64,000 nt of DNA. Origin: Thermococcus sp. 4557 (GTDB lineage Archaea; Methanobacteriota_B; Thermococci; Thermococcales; Thermococcaceae). Below are positions 8,512 to 16,247 of this stretch, one piece after another. How positions within the stretch are numbered: position 1 is the stretch's first letter; every line of letters starts with the position of its first letter. The position numbers and the translations under genes were made by a program. Location of the stretch: positions 1,116,001-1,180,000 of the forward strand of contig NC_015865.1 of NCBI RefSeq assembly GCF_000221185.1, read 5' to 3'. A model generated the notes under the pieces. It was not told the DNA's origin. It ran no database searches and saw nothing but the letters and a program-made list of their open reading frames with translations.

Positions 8512-9909
8512 TTTAGCCTTCGAAATGGGCCCGTTCAGAGTTTCCCTCTTGGAATTCGAATTCTCAAAGTCCCCCAGGTCCCACAGGAGCCAGCCCTCAC
8601 CCCGGAGGGTTTCCTTACTTTCAATGCCCTTCGCTATCAAACCGTAATACTTCTGCCAGTTTTCCAGCCCCACAAGCCCGCTTTTGCGCTCTAAATCTTT
8701 TAAAATTCCCCTCGCCTCTTTCTCCCTCAACTCCTTCCACTTTACCTCCACCAGCAGGGCCTTATTCTCCCTTTTGTCCAGTGCAACGAGGTCAATTTCC
8801 TCATTTTTATGCCACCACTTTCCGATCTTCGTGAACTTAAACGGCAGCTCCCCATGCTTGTTAAGTTCCATTAGAAACTCTTTGGCTGCTTTTTCGAAGG
8901 TCTTTCCAAGGTAGGTGTTAAAGTTCCTCAGGAAATCCTGAACTGCCGGCTCGGGGTTGAGGGAGTCTATATCCTCATAGTGCGGACTGACGAAGCGGTG
9001 GTAAAAACGGAAGTATTCATCTTCTATAACATAAATCCCCCTCTTGGCTTTCCTTTCTGTTATTGGAACTTCCCGCTTCACAATTCCAAGATTTGAGAGC
9101 ACCCTGAGATATGCAGATAGGTCTTTGGCCTCCATCCCAGCGTACTGAGCGATCTCATTAAGCCGGGTTTTTCCCATGGCTATGGCCTCGATGATCTGCA
9201 TGTATCTCGTTGGATTCCTCAGTTCCTCCATGAGGAGAAGCCTCGCCTCGTTGAAAAGAAATGCACTCGGGTCAAAGAAGTTGTTGATGATTTCCTCATC
9301 GCTCCCAGTTTTGAAGAACTCCATGTACTTGGGAATCCCCCACGTAACCCCATAGAGTCTCAAAAGCCTCTCAAAGTCCTTTCCAAACCATTCGGCCATA
9401 TCGAAGAAGCGGAATGGTTTGACCTTCAGAACCCCACTTGCCCGCCCGTAGAGGGGACTCTTGTAGCTGAGAACCTCACGCTCCATCATTCCAACGCTCG
9501 AACCGCAGAGGATAATGGTAATCTCTGAACCCTCAAGCACTATATCCACTACCTCCTGAAACTCGGATGTAACACCCTTGTCCGCCTCTATTAAGTAGGG
9601 GAACTCATCAAGAACCACCAAAAGCTTTCCATGCCCGCTTAGGAACTTAAATGCATCACTAAAGCTTTCGAATCTCACCGGAGTACCGATAAAAGAGCTT
9701 ATCTCATGAGAAAATCTCTCAAGGTCTTTCTCATATCCCCTCTGGGAGCAGAGAAAATATATGCCCCTTTTGTTCTCCAGGAATTTTCTCAAAAGGGCTG
9801 TTTTTCCCACCCTTCTTCTCCCGTAAACCACAAAAAGTCGAGAGCCTCCCCTCCACGCTCCCTCCAGGACTTCGAGCTCTCTCTTCCGGTTTACAAATTT
9901 TCGAATCAT
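8500..9909 (-). CDS. Archaeal ATPase with DUF234 C-terminal domain
   Basis: A 469-residue protein starting MIRKFVNRKRELEVLE, a hallmark of the archaeal ATPase family (PF01637). The Walker A motif is YGRRRVGKTALLRKF, Walker B is LLVVLDEFPYLI, and ILCGSSVGMME follows as sensor. A winged-helix region lies around LNEIAQYAGMEAKDLSAYLRV. The C-terminal DUF234 portion resembles a restriction-like nuclease fold (EIDLVALDK and ALLVEVKWK). Members are numerous in Thermococcales, often near mobile or variable loci, and their role is unknown. ATG 9909 is preferred over 9924 because the TATA box at about 9933-9943 predicts a transcript starting at about 9911. It is bracketed by flippase relics. Confidence 0.88.
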   Translation of the reverse strand: MIRKFVNRKRELEVLEGAWRGGSRLFVVYGRRRVGKTALLRKFLENKRGIYFLCSQRGYEKDLERFSHEISSFIGTPVRFESFSDAFKFLSGHGKLLVVLDEFPYLIEADKGVTSEFQEVVDIVLEGSEITIILCGSSVGMMEREVLSYKSPLYGRASGVLKVKPFRFFDMAEWFGKDFERLLRLYGVTWGIPKYMEFFKTGSDEEIINNFFDPSAFLFNEARLLLMEELRNPTRYMQIIEAIAMGKTRLNEIAQYAGMEAKDLSAYLRVLSNLGIVKREVPITERKAKRGIYVIEDEYFRFYHRFVSPHYEDIDSLNPEPAVQDFLRNFNTYLGKTFEKAAKEFLMELNKHGELPFKFTKIGKWWHKNEEIDLVALDKRENKALLVEVKWKELREKEARGILKDLERKSGLVGLENWQKYYGLIAKGIESKETLRGEGWLLWDLGDFENSNSKRETLNGPISKAKDSS

Positions 9910-9932
9910 GATTATAATAAACATGATTCGAA
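9900..9932. promoter_or_regulatory. Perfect 11-base inverted repeat over the ATPase start
   Basis: TTCGAATCATG at 9900-9910 and CATGATTCGAA at 9922-9932 are perfect inverted arms around an 11-base AT-only spacer. The site covers the predicted transcription start and both possible start codons (9924 and 9909) of the ATPase gene. The TATA-like TATTTAAATAT lies directly beyond it at about 9933-9943. This geometry fits an operator that blocks initiation, perhaps bound by the neighbouring regulator or by the ATPase itself. Confidence 0.6.
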
Positions 9933-10002
9933 TATTTAAATATTTTGGTTTTAGTAACCTGACCCCCTCTCCGTCCTTCAGGATGGGAGGAGGTCAGTGC
10001 AC

Positions 10003-10938
10003 TCACTTCCCTTCACCGAAGTACATTTTGAGGATTTCTTTCACTTCTTTCATAGAGGGGTAGGGGTATCTTTTAACCTCTTTACCCTCAAGATACCCCA
10101 ACAATTCTCTCACGCTGATGTCGTATTTTCTACCAAATTTTAAAAGCTTCTTTTGATTTATTTTACCCTTATGCCCCAACAAGAGGACGATTGAATACAG
10201 AATTGTTCTTGGGCTGAAATCAATTAGCAATGCATGCACAATAACCTCTTCCAGAGAAAGCTCCTCCGCTTTCTCAGAATAATAATAGTGATACTGTCCG
10301 GTTCCAATAAGCTCCACCCCAAAATCGCTGAATCTTTCAAGCCCGGTTAGATGGAAGTTTCCAACATCTTTCCCCTTATACCCCCTCGTCAACATAATAA
10401 ATTCTCCAACTCCACTCCACACTAGGATGGAGTCCTCGGAGAATTCTCTCGTTTTGATGGAATTTTGCAACTCATAAAATTCCTCTGCAAACTCGTGAAA
10501 CAGGCTATATCTCTCCACTAGAAAATACTTTTCATCTTTCTTCCCGATAAGACCGTAATTGGACAGCCCGTCAATCACGTAATAGAGGGTGCTCCGGGGA
10601 AGGTTGCTCTTTATGAGGAGCTCATGGGCACTTAACGGAGCGTCTCTGAGAACTGCGAAAATGGGGAGACTCTTCCCGCTCAGAATCTCATCAAGGGGCA
10701 TATGGCCAAACTTGAAAACAAGTCTTTTAAAAAGCTCCGCGGCTTTTGCATCACTTAGCGAGACCACCCTGTGTTTTCCTCTTTTTTCGGTCCTTATCAA
10801 ACCCGTTCTTTCAAGGGATGCAACAAGAGTTGAGGTTCGGGAGAGTGATAAGTCTAGTTCATCAGCCAGCCCGCTTACGCTTCTCTGTCCTCTAAGTTTC
10901 AAAAGTACTCTAACCTCCATTTTTGAAAGGATTCTCAT
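10003..10938 (-). CDS. Transcriptional regulator with two winged-helix domains
   Basis: A 311-residue protein. The first winged helix (about residues 1-65) reads LSKMEVRVLLKLRGQRSVSG followed by LADELDLSLSRTSTLVASLE, MarR-like. The second (about 85-150) reads FAVLRDAPLSAHELLI and RSTLYYVIDGLSNYGLIGKK. The C-terminal half has no recognised motif and may sense a ligand or partner. ATG 10938 is favoured over TTG 10944: the TATA box TTATATATAATA near 10954-10965 lies about 25 bases before it, so the mRNA is probably leaderless. It lies upstream of the ATPase gene in the same orientation, and both promoters share AAAACCAAAA just before the TATA box. Confidence 0.75.
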   Translation of the reverse strand: MRILSKMEVRVLLKLRGQRSVSGLADELDLSLSRTSTLVASLERTGLIRTEKRGKHRVVSLSDAKAAELFKRLVFKFGHMPLDEILSGKSLPIFAVLRDAPLSAHELLIKSNLPRSTLYYVIDGLSNYGLIGKKDEKYFLVERYSLFHEFAEEFYELQNSIKTREFSEDSILVWSGVGEFIMLTRGYKGKDVGNFHLTGLERFSDFGVELIGTGQYHYYYSEKAEELSLEEVIVHALLIDFSPRTILYSIVLLLGHKGKINQKKLLKFGRKYDISVRELLGYLEGKEVKRYPYPSMKEVKEILKMYFGEGK

Positions 10939-10991
10939 GTCCAAAAATTAGAAAGTATTATATATAACACTTTTGGTTTTCTGGACGTCCA
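10939..10991 (-). promoter_or_regulatory. Promoter and candidate operators of the regulator gene
   Basis: Read on the minus strand: the palindrome TGGACGTCCA (10982-10991), then AAAACCAAAAG, then TTATATATAATAC as TATA box, then TTTTTGGAC directly before the ATG. TTTGGAC therefore occurs both upstream of the TATA box and at the transcript start, which would suit autoregulation by a dimeric winged-helix protein. The 10-base AAAACCAAAA is also found at the ATPase promoter (about 9946-9955) and may be an extended BRE. Confidence 0.5.
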
Positions 10992-11039
10992 AACAGCCGG
11001 CTTTTATCTTTCCTGGGTCTCTGGTCGAAAAATGATACG

Positions 11040-11071
11040 CCCCCCGATACACTCCGAACTGGTTCGGGGGG
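11040..11071. repeat. GC-rich inverted repeat
   Basis: CCCCCCGA at 11040-11047 pairs perfectly with TCGGGGGG at 11064-11071 around a 16-base loop. It lies between the regulator promoter and the second flippase relic, and could be a terminator hairpin or the end of a lost element. Confidence 0.45.
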
Positions 11072-11099
11072 TATTGTTCATAAGTCCTTCGTTTGGGCA

Positions 11100-11186
11100 A
11101 CCGGAAAACATCGAAATTACCGTCCCGGCAAAAACAATCCCCGTCCCCCTGGCGATCTTCTGCAGAGTCTGACTTGCCTCGCTCAT
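11100..11186 (-). pseudogene. Oligosaccharide flippase N-terminal relic, copy 2
   Basis: The minus-strand ATG at 11186, preceded by the same GGTGGCTCCC as copy 1, encodes MSEASQTLQKIARGTGIVFA and GTVISMF in one open frame. Similarity to flippases stops abruptly at about 11100 and the frame wanders on to a stop at 11004. The DNA is similar but not identical to copy 1 at 8360-8450, so these are two diverged paralogues, each cut off, and not one gene split by an insertion. It begins 62 bases after the aglB stop on the same strand, so it was probably once the last gene of an aglB-flippase operon. Confidence 0.78.
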
Positions 11187-11248
11187 GGGAGCCACCTGTA
11201 ATTATGATGGCTCTGCGATGGCATTATGAGGCTTTTGAGCCCTTAATA

Positions 11249-13615
11249 TCAGCCGTTCGCCAGGATGTCGTCTATCCTGAAAACCCCCCTATCCAGCACC
11301 GTCTTCTTCCGGACGTAGGTGTACCTCACGACGACGCTTCCGTTGATGTCGTCGGGGAGAACAAAGGAATCCCTCCCACCGACGCCGTACCACTTCTTGA
11401 AGACGAGCGTGCCGTTGTCGAGGTAGCCGTAGACCCCAAGGCCGGTTCCGGTGGCGTTGGTGAACCTGAGAACGACGGAGCCGTTTTCCGCGGCAACGAC
11501 GACGTTCGGATGCCTGAACCGGAAGATCTTCACGTAGCCGCCGTCGGAGTACACGAGGGTGTAATTCCTGGGACAGTCATCGGTAAACATCAGCCGCGCC
11601 AGGGGGGTGTCGAAGGCCCTGCCGTTCATGAGAACCGCGTAGCCGTAGTTCAGGTTTATGTAAACGTAGACGTCGGCGGTGGGGCGGCCGGAGAGGGCCA
11701 CCTCGTCCAGCCTTTCACCGGCCTCAACGAAAACCCTCTCGGGCAGCAGGAAGCGCCCGCCGATGTTCACCTTGACGTCCCACCTATCCTTCCCCGGAAC
11801 GGCCATCACAGAGTAGGGGCCGCTGGAGAACACGAGGATCGATCCGCGGGAGGGCACCCTGTGAAGCACCACGAGGCCGTACTCGTCCGGGGAGACCCTC
11901 GCCGTCTCCATAACGGCCCCGAACTTCATCAGGGTGTCGTAGGAGACGATGACGTAATCAACGCCGAGCTTCATCAGGTCGTTTTCCCCCTTGAGACCGA
12001 GGTAGTACTTGGCCACCCATTCTCGCGGCCCTCCCTGCGCAACGGGGGCCCTCATCGAGTAGTACGTCACCCAGTGGCCCTGATCCCACCAGGTGAGGAC
12101 GACGTCGTTGGGGTTGGAGACGTTCCCGAGGTAGGTGAGGGCGGACTCCCAGTTGCCGGTCATGAAGGGGTGGACGCTCAGCGTTGTGCCGGTTCCCTGG
12201 TATGCAGATATCAGGGGGACGCCAATCAGGAGCAGGGAGAGGGCAGCGGAGAGCCATTTCCGTTTGTTCTCAGTGATACCCTCAATCCAAGCATCCGCCG
12301 TATCATAGAGGGCCACCAGCCCAATGCCGGTCATAGCGGCCACTGCGAGGGAGGATATGAAGAGGAACCTGGTCCAGATGACAGCCATGGGTATCATGAC
12401 GATGGCGGTGCCCAGGAGGAGGAAATCGGCGGGCCTGGGGCGCCTGAGGAAGCGGATGAGGAAGAGCGGCACGAGAAGTCCCGCGATGCCGTAGGCCTCC
12501 CACCAGTCATCGAAGGCCGTCCTCTGGGTTTCGGCTATCGGGCTCTCCGGGAAAATGCGAAGGATGGCCCCGTTTATGACGCCGTAGTACCTGACGGCCA
12601 GCCAGAGCGCCGCGGCCGTCCCGATGAGGACTATCAGCGCCCTCTGTTTTCTATCACGGACGAACCTGGAGAGAATCGCCAGGGCGATGACGGATGCCAT
12701 GGCGAGGGGAAGTGCGTATTTGAGGTACAGAAGGATGAACAGGTCCCTGATGAACCCGAACTGGACCCCGAGCTCCTCGGCCAGCTTTCTCCCTAGCCAG
12801 TGGGTGGCGCCCACCATGCCGTACCCGAGGTGGGGGCCTATCGAGTTTGCTAGAAGGGCGCCGACGGCCAGGGATGCGAGGAGGGCCAGGGAATCCCGGA
12901 GGTACCTGTCCCTCCCGAGGAGGAACGCACCCACGGCGAGGAGGAGGGCGTTGGCGGCAACGAGTGCGAATATGGGGTAGTACGCCTGCCAGAATGCCGC
13001 GGAAAGGCCGGCGAAGATCCCGGGCAGGAGATAGAGTGCCAGCCGGACGTTCCTCCACCGGGGGCCCCTGAGGGAAAGGGGAACGGCGGTTCCAAGGAGG
13101 GCCGCGCTGTATAGGAAGAGCATGTAGTTGTCGCCGCGGTAGTAACCGGCCATCGAGCGGAAGACGTGGCCGAAGCTCACGGCCAGGAGAAACGCCGAGA
13201 GGAAGGCCTCTCTCTTGCCGTAGAGCCTCAGCACGGCGAGGTACGTGAACAGCACGGTGAGGACGCCGAATACAACCGGCGTTATTCTGAAGGCGTTGTA
13301 GAGCGAAACGCCGAAGGGGGAGAGGAGTTTATAGAAGTAGGCGGGTGTCATCCACAGACCGAGGGGGTGGAATCCGCCAATCTGGTACCCGTAGGGGCCC
13401 AGGGCGTGCGTGAAGAAGTTCACCCACTCTCCCTTCTCCAGAGCATACCGGATGTAAGCGAGGTGGAAGTATGGATCGTAGCCGAGGAGGTACTCAAAGC
13501 GCAGGGGGATGAGCCTGAAGGCGAGGGCGATAGCGGTTACGATAGGGGCCGCGAACTTGGGCTCGATGATGGTGTGCAGAAAGGATGCTATTTCAGACCT
13601 CCTCCACCGTTCCAT
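11249..13615 (-). CDS. aglB: AglB/STT3 oligosaccharyltransferase, paralogue 1
   Basis: This membrane enzyme transfers a glycan from dolichyl phosphate to Asn in N-x-S/T of secreted proteins. The 788-residue protein has a polytopic N-terminal half and a soluble C-terminal half. Catalytic features: GYDPYFH in the first outside loop (Asp47), GYYRGDNYM near residue 160 for the second metal site, SPIAETQ as the T-I-x-E-like motif, and WWDQGHWVTYYS near residue 508, where most relatives have WWDYG. The RBS GAGGGGA lies 6 bases before the ATG, and a TATA-like CTTTTATTA is near 13665. A second AglB of the same length is at 35060; both are short relative to the roughly 970-residue AglB-L type. Confidence 0.93.
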   Translation of the reverse strand: MERWRRSEIASFLHTIIEPKFAAPIVTAIALAFRLIPLRFEYLLGYDPYFHLAYIRYALEKGEWVNFFTHALGPYGYQIGGFHPLGLWMTPAYFYKLLSPFGVSLYNAFRITPVVFGVLTVLFTYLAVLRLYGKREAFLSAFLLAVSFGHVFRSMAGYYRGDNYMLFLYSAALLGTAVPLSLRGPRWRNVRLALYLLPGIFAGLSAAFWQAYYPIFALVAANALLLAVGAFLLGRDRYLRDSLALLASLAVGALLANSIGPHLGYGMVGATHWLGRKLAEELGVQFGFIRDLFILLYLKYALPLAMASVIALAILSRFVRDRKQRALIVLIGTAAALWLAVRYYGVINGAILRIFPESPIAETQRTAFDDWWEAYGIAGLLVPLFLIRFLRRPRPADFLLLGTAIVMIPMAVIWTRFLFISSLAVAAMTGIGLVALYDTADAWIEGITENKRKWLSAALSLLLIGVPLISAYQGTGTTLSVHPFMTGNWESALTYLGNVSNPNDVVLTWWDQGHWVTYYSMRAPVAQGGPREWVAKYYLGLKGENDLMKLGVDYVIVSYDTLMKFGAVMETARVSPDEYGLVVLHRVPSRGSILVFSSGPYSVMAVPGKDRWDVKVNIGGRFLLPERVFVEAGERLDEVALSGRPTADVYVYINLNYGYAVLMNGRAFDTPLARLMFTDDCPRNYTLVYSDGGYVKIFRFRHPNVVVAAENGSVVLRFTNATGTGLGVYGYLDNGTLVFKKWYGVGGRDSFVLPDDINGSVVVRYTYVRKKTVLDRGVFRIDDILANG

Positions 13616-13785
13616 TAAAGTCCCCTCTTACCTCCGGTTATCCCACAGTTCACTACCATCGCAGAGTAATAAAAGCGTTGCGCAGCCGCCACGGTTTTGC
13701 ACGTCCGCGTCGAGGGTGCGGGAGCCCCCGGGTAAAAATTATTTCGAACCGTTTCAAAAAAATTTTGCTATAAATAAAAGCAAAG

Positions 13786-13797
13786 GTTTATATAGTT
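13786..13797 (+). promoter_or_regulatory. TATA box and BRE of the structured RNA
   Basis: AAAGG followed by TTTATATAG forms a good archaeal BRE/TATA element centred at about 13791. A start 26 bases downstream falls at 13817, exactly the first base of the closing stem of the RNA candidate. Confidence 0.6.
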
Positions 13798-13816
13798 AAA
13801 GACCCTATAGGTATTT

Positions 13817-13977
13817 GAGGAGTGTCTCGCGGGGGAGACTGAAGCGAAAGCTTCACCCGGCTGCGGACCTGAACTGATAACGCGTCCATGATTCGTGAGG
13901 GGTCGTGGATTGCATTTAATGGCGAAGGTCTGTAAAGAGTGGAACTTAACTCCAGCCTTTCCGACGGGGCACTCCTC
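13817..13977 (+). ncRNA. Structured small RNA candidate, 161 bases
   Basis: The outer ends GAGGAGTG (13817-13824) and CACTCCTC (13970-13977) pair perfectly, extended by T13816-A13978. Inside are the hairpin TGAAGC-GAAA-GCTTCA (13840-13855) with a GNRA tetraloop and a longer hairpin at 13924-13961. In the latter, GAAGG pairs CTTTC, CTG pairs CAG, and GAGT pairs ACTC, with a U-C mismatch and a TAAA bulge. A small TCTC/GAGA stem lies at 13825-13838. No long reading frame fits. The size and GC-rich stems recall Pyrococcus hgc-type RNAs, but I cannot assign it to a known family. It could instead be an H/ACA-like guide or a regulatory RNA. Confidence 0.65.
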
Positions 13978-14090
13978 ACTTCTTCTAACGTCCCTAAAAA
14001 AGCCAATTGCCGAAAACATCACGTCTGGAAGAGTCTTCTGATCACGGGGTCCGGGATGATGTATTCCCTTCCCAAAGGTCAAAAAGCATT

Positions 14091-14117
14091 AGACCCCACC
14101 TGTTTCAGGTAGGGTCT
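14091..14117. repeat. Palindromic 27-base repeat, copy A
   Basis: The arms AGACCC-c-ACCTG and CAGGT-a-GGGTCT pair around a TTT loop, giving 11 base pairs and one mismatch. A second copy lies at 14166-14192. Copy A matches the reverse complement of copy B at 24 of 27 positions and its direct strand at 23 of 27. The two copies bound a 102-base unit. Confidence 0.75.
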
Positions 14118-14165
14118 CATTGTTAATAAGGATTGCGATTTGATGCACCGCAAGGCCAGAGAAGT

Positions 14166-14192
14166 AGACCCCACCCGAAACAGGTAGGGTCT
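14166..14192. repeat. Palindromic 27-base repeat, copy B, at a gene end
   Basis: The arms AGACCC-c-ACCCG and CAGGT-a-GGGTCT pair around AAA. The copy begins within the stop codon of the nucleotidyltransferase gene (14192-14194), so it may form that gene's terminator hairpin. With copy A it could be the terminal repeats of a very small non-autonomous element. The 48 bases between hold no gene. Confidence 0.7.
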
Positions 14193-15187
14193 CACTCACC
14201 CCTCTGTATCTTCGCGTGCCCGCCGACGAGGCTCTTCCTGAGCTCGAGGTTTCTTATCTCGCACTTCTCGTCGATGATGGAGCGCCAGATGGTGGAGTTT
14301 TTGATAACGGTGTTCCTGAAGATTATGGAGTCGCTGACGTCGGAGTTCTCGATGACGCAGTTCTCGCCGATGTAGGCGTAGGGGCCTATTATTGACCTCC
14401 CGAGTATCTTGGCGCCCCTCTTTATGACTACCGGGGGAATGATTTTCGCGTAGGGGCTTATCTGAATCTCCTCGACGTGGCTCTCGCGCAGGAGGGTCTT
14501 GAGGGCCTCGAGGTAGCTGTCGGCCGAGCCTATGTCGTACCAGTACTCGGAGAAGCGGTAGGCCTTAATCGGCTCGCCCCTCTCGAGGAGCCACTGGAGG
14601 AAGTAGCCGGGGGAGTCGCGGTTGCCGTTGGAGAGGTACTCTTCGATGCGCTCCATGACGGTCCTAGGGAAGACGTAGACGCCGGTGCTTATGAGCGTCG
14701 AGCGCGGCTGGGCCGGCTTCTCCTCGAAGGATATAACCCTGTCTCCTTCCAGGACCACCACACCGTAGCGCTTCGCCAGTTCGAGGTCGCCGACGTCGTA
14801 GACCGCTATCAGCGTCCTGCCGTCGTAGGCCCTCAGAAAGTCCCTCAGGCCGAAGGAGAAGAGGTTGTCGCCGGCGATGACGAGGTAGTCGTCGGGGCCG
14901 AGCTCCTCCACGGCCTTCTTCATGGCCCCTATCGTGCCGAGCTTCTCCTCCTCGTGAAGGGTGTCCTCCACTATAAGGCCCACGCCGTGCTTCTCGGCGT
15001 AGGGGCGGAAGTGGGCCTCGAAGAAGCGGTTGGTTGAGATGTAGGTCTCGAGCTCCAGCTCCATAACGCTCTCCAGGATGTAGTCGAGGATCACCCTGTT
15101 CCCGACTGGAAGCAGGGCCTTCGGGTTGTCCTTGGTTATGGGCCAGAGTCTGGTGGCGTAGCCGCCGGCCATTATGAGGACTCTCAT
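14192..15187 (-). CDS. Sugar-1-phosphate nucleotidyltransferase with left-handed beta-helix tail
   Basis: The enzyme joins a sugar 1-phosphate to a nucleoside triphosphate to make an activated sugar. The signature MRVLIMAGGYATRLWPITKDNPKALLPVGN is the G-G-x-G-T-R-L-type loop plus the P-K-x-L substrate segment. IAGDNLFS is the metal-binding region, and FEEKP and YWYDIGSADSYLEA are later family motifs. From about residue 245 there are hexapeptide-like repeats (IIPPVVIKRGAKILGRSIIG and onward), as in RmlA/GlmU-like archaeal enzymes. The exact sugar cannot be read off; glucose or N-acetylglucosamine are likely. The RBS GGTGAT lies just before the ATG. It is divergent from the epimerase gene, sharing a TATA-rich spacer. 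Confidence 0.9.
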   Translation of the reverse strand: MRVLIMAGGYATRLWPITKDNPKALLPVGNRVILDYILESVMELELETYISTNRFFEAHFRPYAEKHGVGLIVEDTLHEEEKLGTIGAMKKAVEELGPDDYLVIAGDNLFSFGLRDFLRAYDGRTLIAVYDVGDLELAKRYGVVVLEGDRVISFEEKPAQPRSTLISTGVYVFPRTVMERIEEYLSNGNRDSPGYFLQWLLERGEPIKAYRFSEYWYDIGSADSYLEALKTLLRESHVEEIQISPYAKIIPPVVIKRGAKILGRSIIGPYAYIGENCVIENSDVSDSIIFRNTVIKNSTIWRSIIDEKCEIRNLELRKSLVGGHAKIQRGE

Positions 15188-15278
15188 TGATTATCACCAT
15201 CCAGGGGTTATCAAGACCGTCATAGGATGGGTCCAAACGTATTTAAATAATTTTGTCTCATCATCGGTGGTGGTACGA
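15188..15278. promoter_or_regulatory. Divergent promoter region of nucleotidyltransferase and epimerase
   Basis: GTATTTAAATAATT at about 15238-15251 is a near-symmetric TATA element that could serve the epimerase (start about 15270) and perhaps the nucleotidyltransferase on the other strand. GGTGGTGG at 15266-15273 is the epimerase ribosome site. Joint control of two nucleotide-sugar genes is plausible. Confidence 0.45.
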
Positions 15279-16232
15279 ATGAAAGTCCTCGTTACGGGAG
15301 GTGCCGGGTTCATAGGCTCACACCTGGTGGATAAGTTGATGGAGCTCGGATGGGAGGTCAGGGTTCTCGACGACCTCAGCGCGGGCAGTCTGGAGAACAT
15401 AAGGCGGTGGCTGAACCACGAGCGCTTTGAGTTTATCGAAGGGGACATGAGGGACCCGGGAATCGTTGGGGAAGCCGTTGAGGGCGTCGATGCCGTCTTT
15501 CACCTCGCGGCGAACCCGGAGGTTAGAATAGGCTCCCAGAGCCCGGAGCTGCTCTACGAGACAAACGTGCTGATAACCTACAACCTGCTCAACGCGATGA
15601 GGGGTTCAAGCGCCAGGTACCTCGTTTTCACCTCCTCCTCAACCGTCTACGGCGACGCGTCCGTGATTCCGACGCCGGAGGACTACGCCCCGCTCGAACC
15701 GATAAGCGTCTACGGCGGTGCGAAGCTCGCGGCCGAGGCTTTAATCAGCGGCTACGCCCACACCTTCGGGTTCAGGGCCCTGATCTTCCGCCTCGCCAAC
15801 ATCATAGGCGAGCGCTCGAACCACGGGGTCATCTACGACTTCATAAACAAGCTCAGGAAGAACCCGGGGGAGCTCGAGATACTCGGCGACGGCACCCAGA
15901 GGAAGAGCTACCTCCACGTGAGCGATACGGTTGAGGGCATGCTCCACATCTTCGAGCGCTTCAAGGGGAGCGACAGAACCGTCGACTTCTACAACCTCGG
16001 CAACGACGACTGGATAACCGTTCGGGAGATAGCGGAGATAGTCAGCGAGGGGATGGGGTTAAAGCCAGCCTTCAGGCTCACCGGCGGCGTCGATGGGGGC
16101 CGCGGCTGGAAGGGGGACGTCAAGTTCATGCGCCTGAGCATAGAGAAGGCGAAGGAAACCGGCTGGAGTCCGAGGCTCAACAGCTACGAGGCTGTCCGGA
16201 GAACGGTCGGGGAGCTCCTCAGAACGGTTTAA
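15279..16232 (+). CDS. NAD-dependent nucleotide-sugar epimerase (UDP-glucose 4-epimerase type)
   Basis: An extended short-chain dehydrogenase of 317 residues. The Rossmann motif is VTGGAGFIGSHLVDKL, the Asp for NAD ribose is in VLDDLSAG, HLAANPEVR follows, and the active-site strand is FTSSSTVYGD with the catalytic pair in VYGGAKLAAEA (YxxxK). The C-terminal part binds the nucleotide sugar. It likely interconverts UDP-glucose and UDP-galactose or the N-acetyl forms. ATG 15279 was chosen; the longer frame from 15174 runs through the promoter and is not credible. It supplies sugars for the nearby glycosyltransferases and AglB. Confidence 0.9.
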   Translation: MKVLVTGGAGFIGSHLVDKLMELGWEVRVLDDLSAGSLENIRRWLNHERFEFIEGDMRDPGIVGEAVEGVDAVFHLAANPEVRIGSQSPELLYETNVLITYNLLNAMRGSSARYLVFTSSSTVYGDASVIPTPEDYAPLEPISVYGGAKLAAEALISGYAHTFGFRALIFRLANIIGERSNHGVIYDFINKLRKNPGELEILGDGTQRKSYLHVSDTVEGMLHIFERFKGSDRTVDFYNLGNDDWITVREIAEIVSEGMGLKPAFRLTGGVDGGRGWKGDVKFMRLSIEKAKETGWSPRLNSYEAVRRTVGELLRTV

Positions 16233-16247
16233 TTTCAGTTCTGTTCC

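Noticed and set aside
11093-12796. 567-codon plus-strand open frame opposite aglB
   Set aside because: It is antisense to a clearly conserved aglB gene in GC-rich DNA; its product is low in hydrophobic order, rich in repeated E, V, G and P, and has no ribosome site.
13817-13977. Right end or guide RNA of an IS200/IS605 element
   Set aside because: No tnpA or tnpB remnant is found on either side, and the segment has its own promoter and closed fold.
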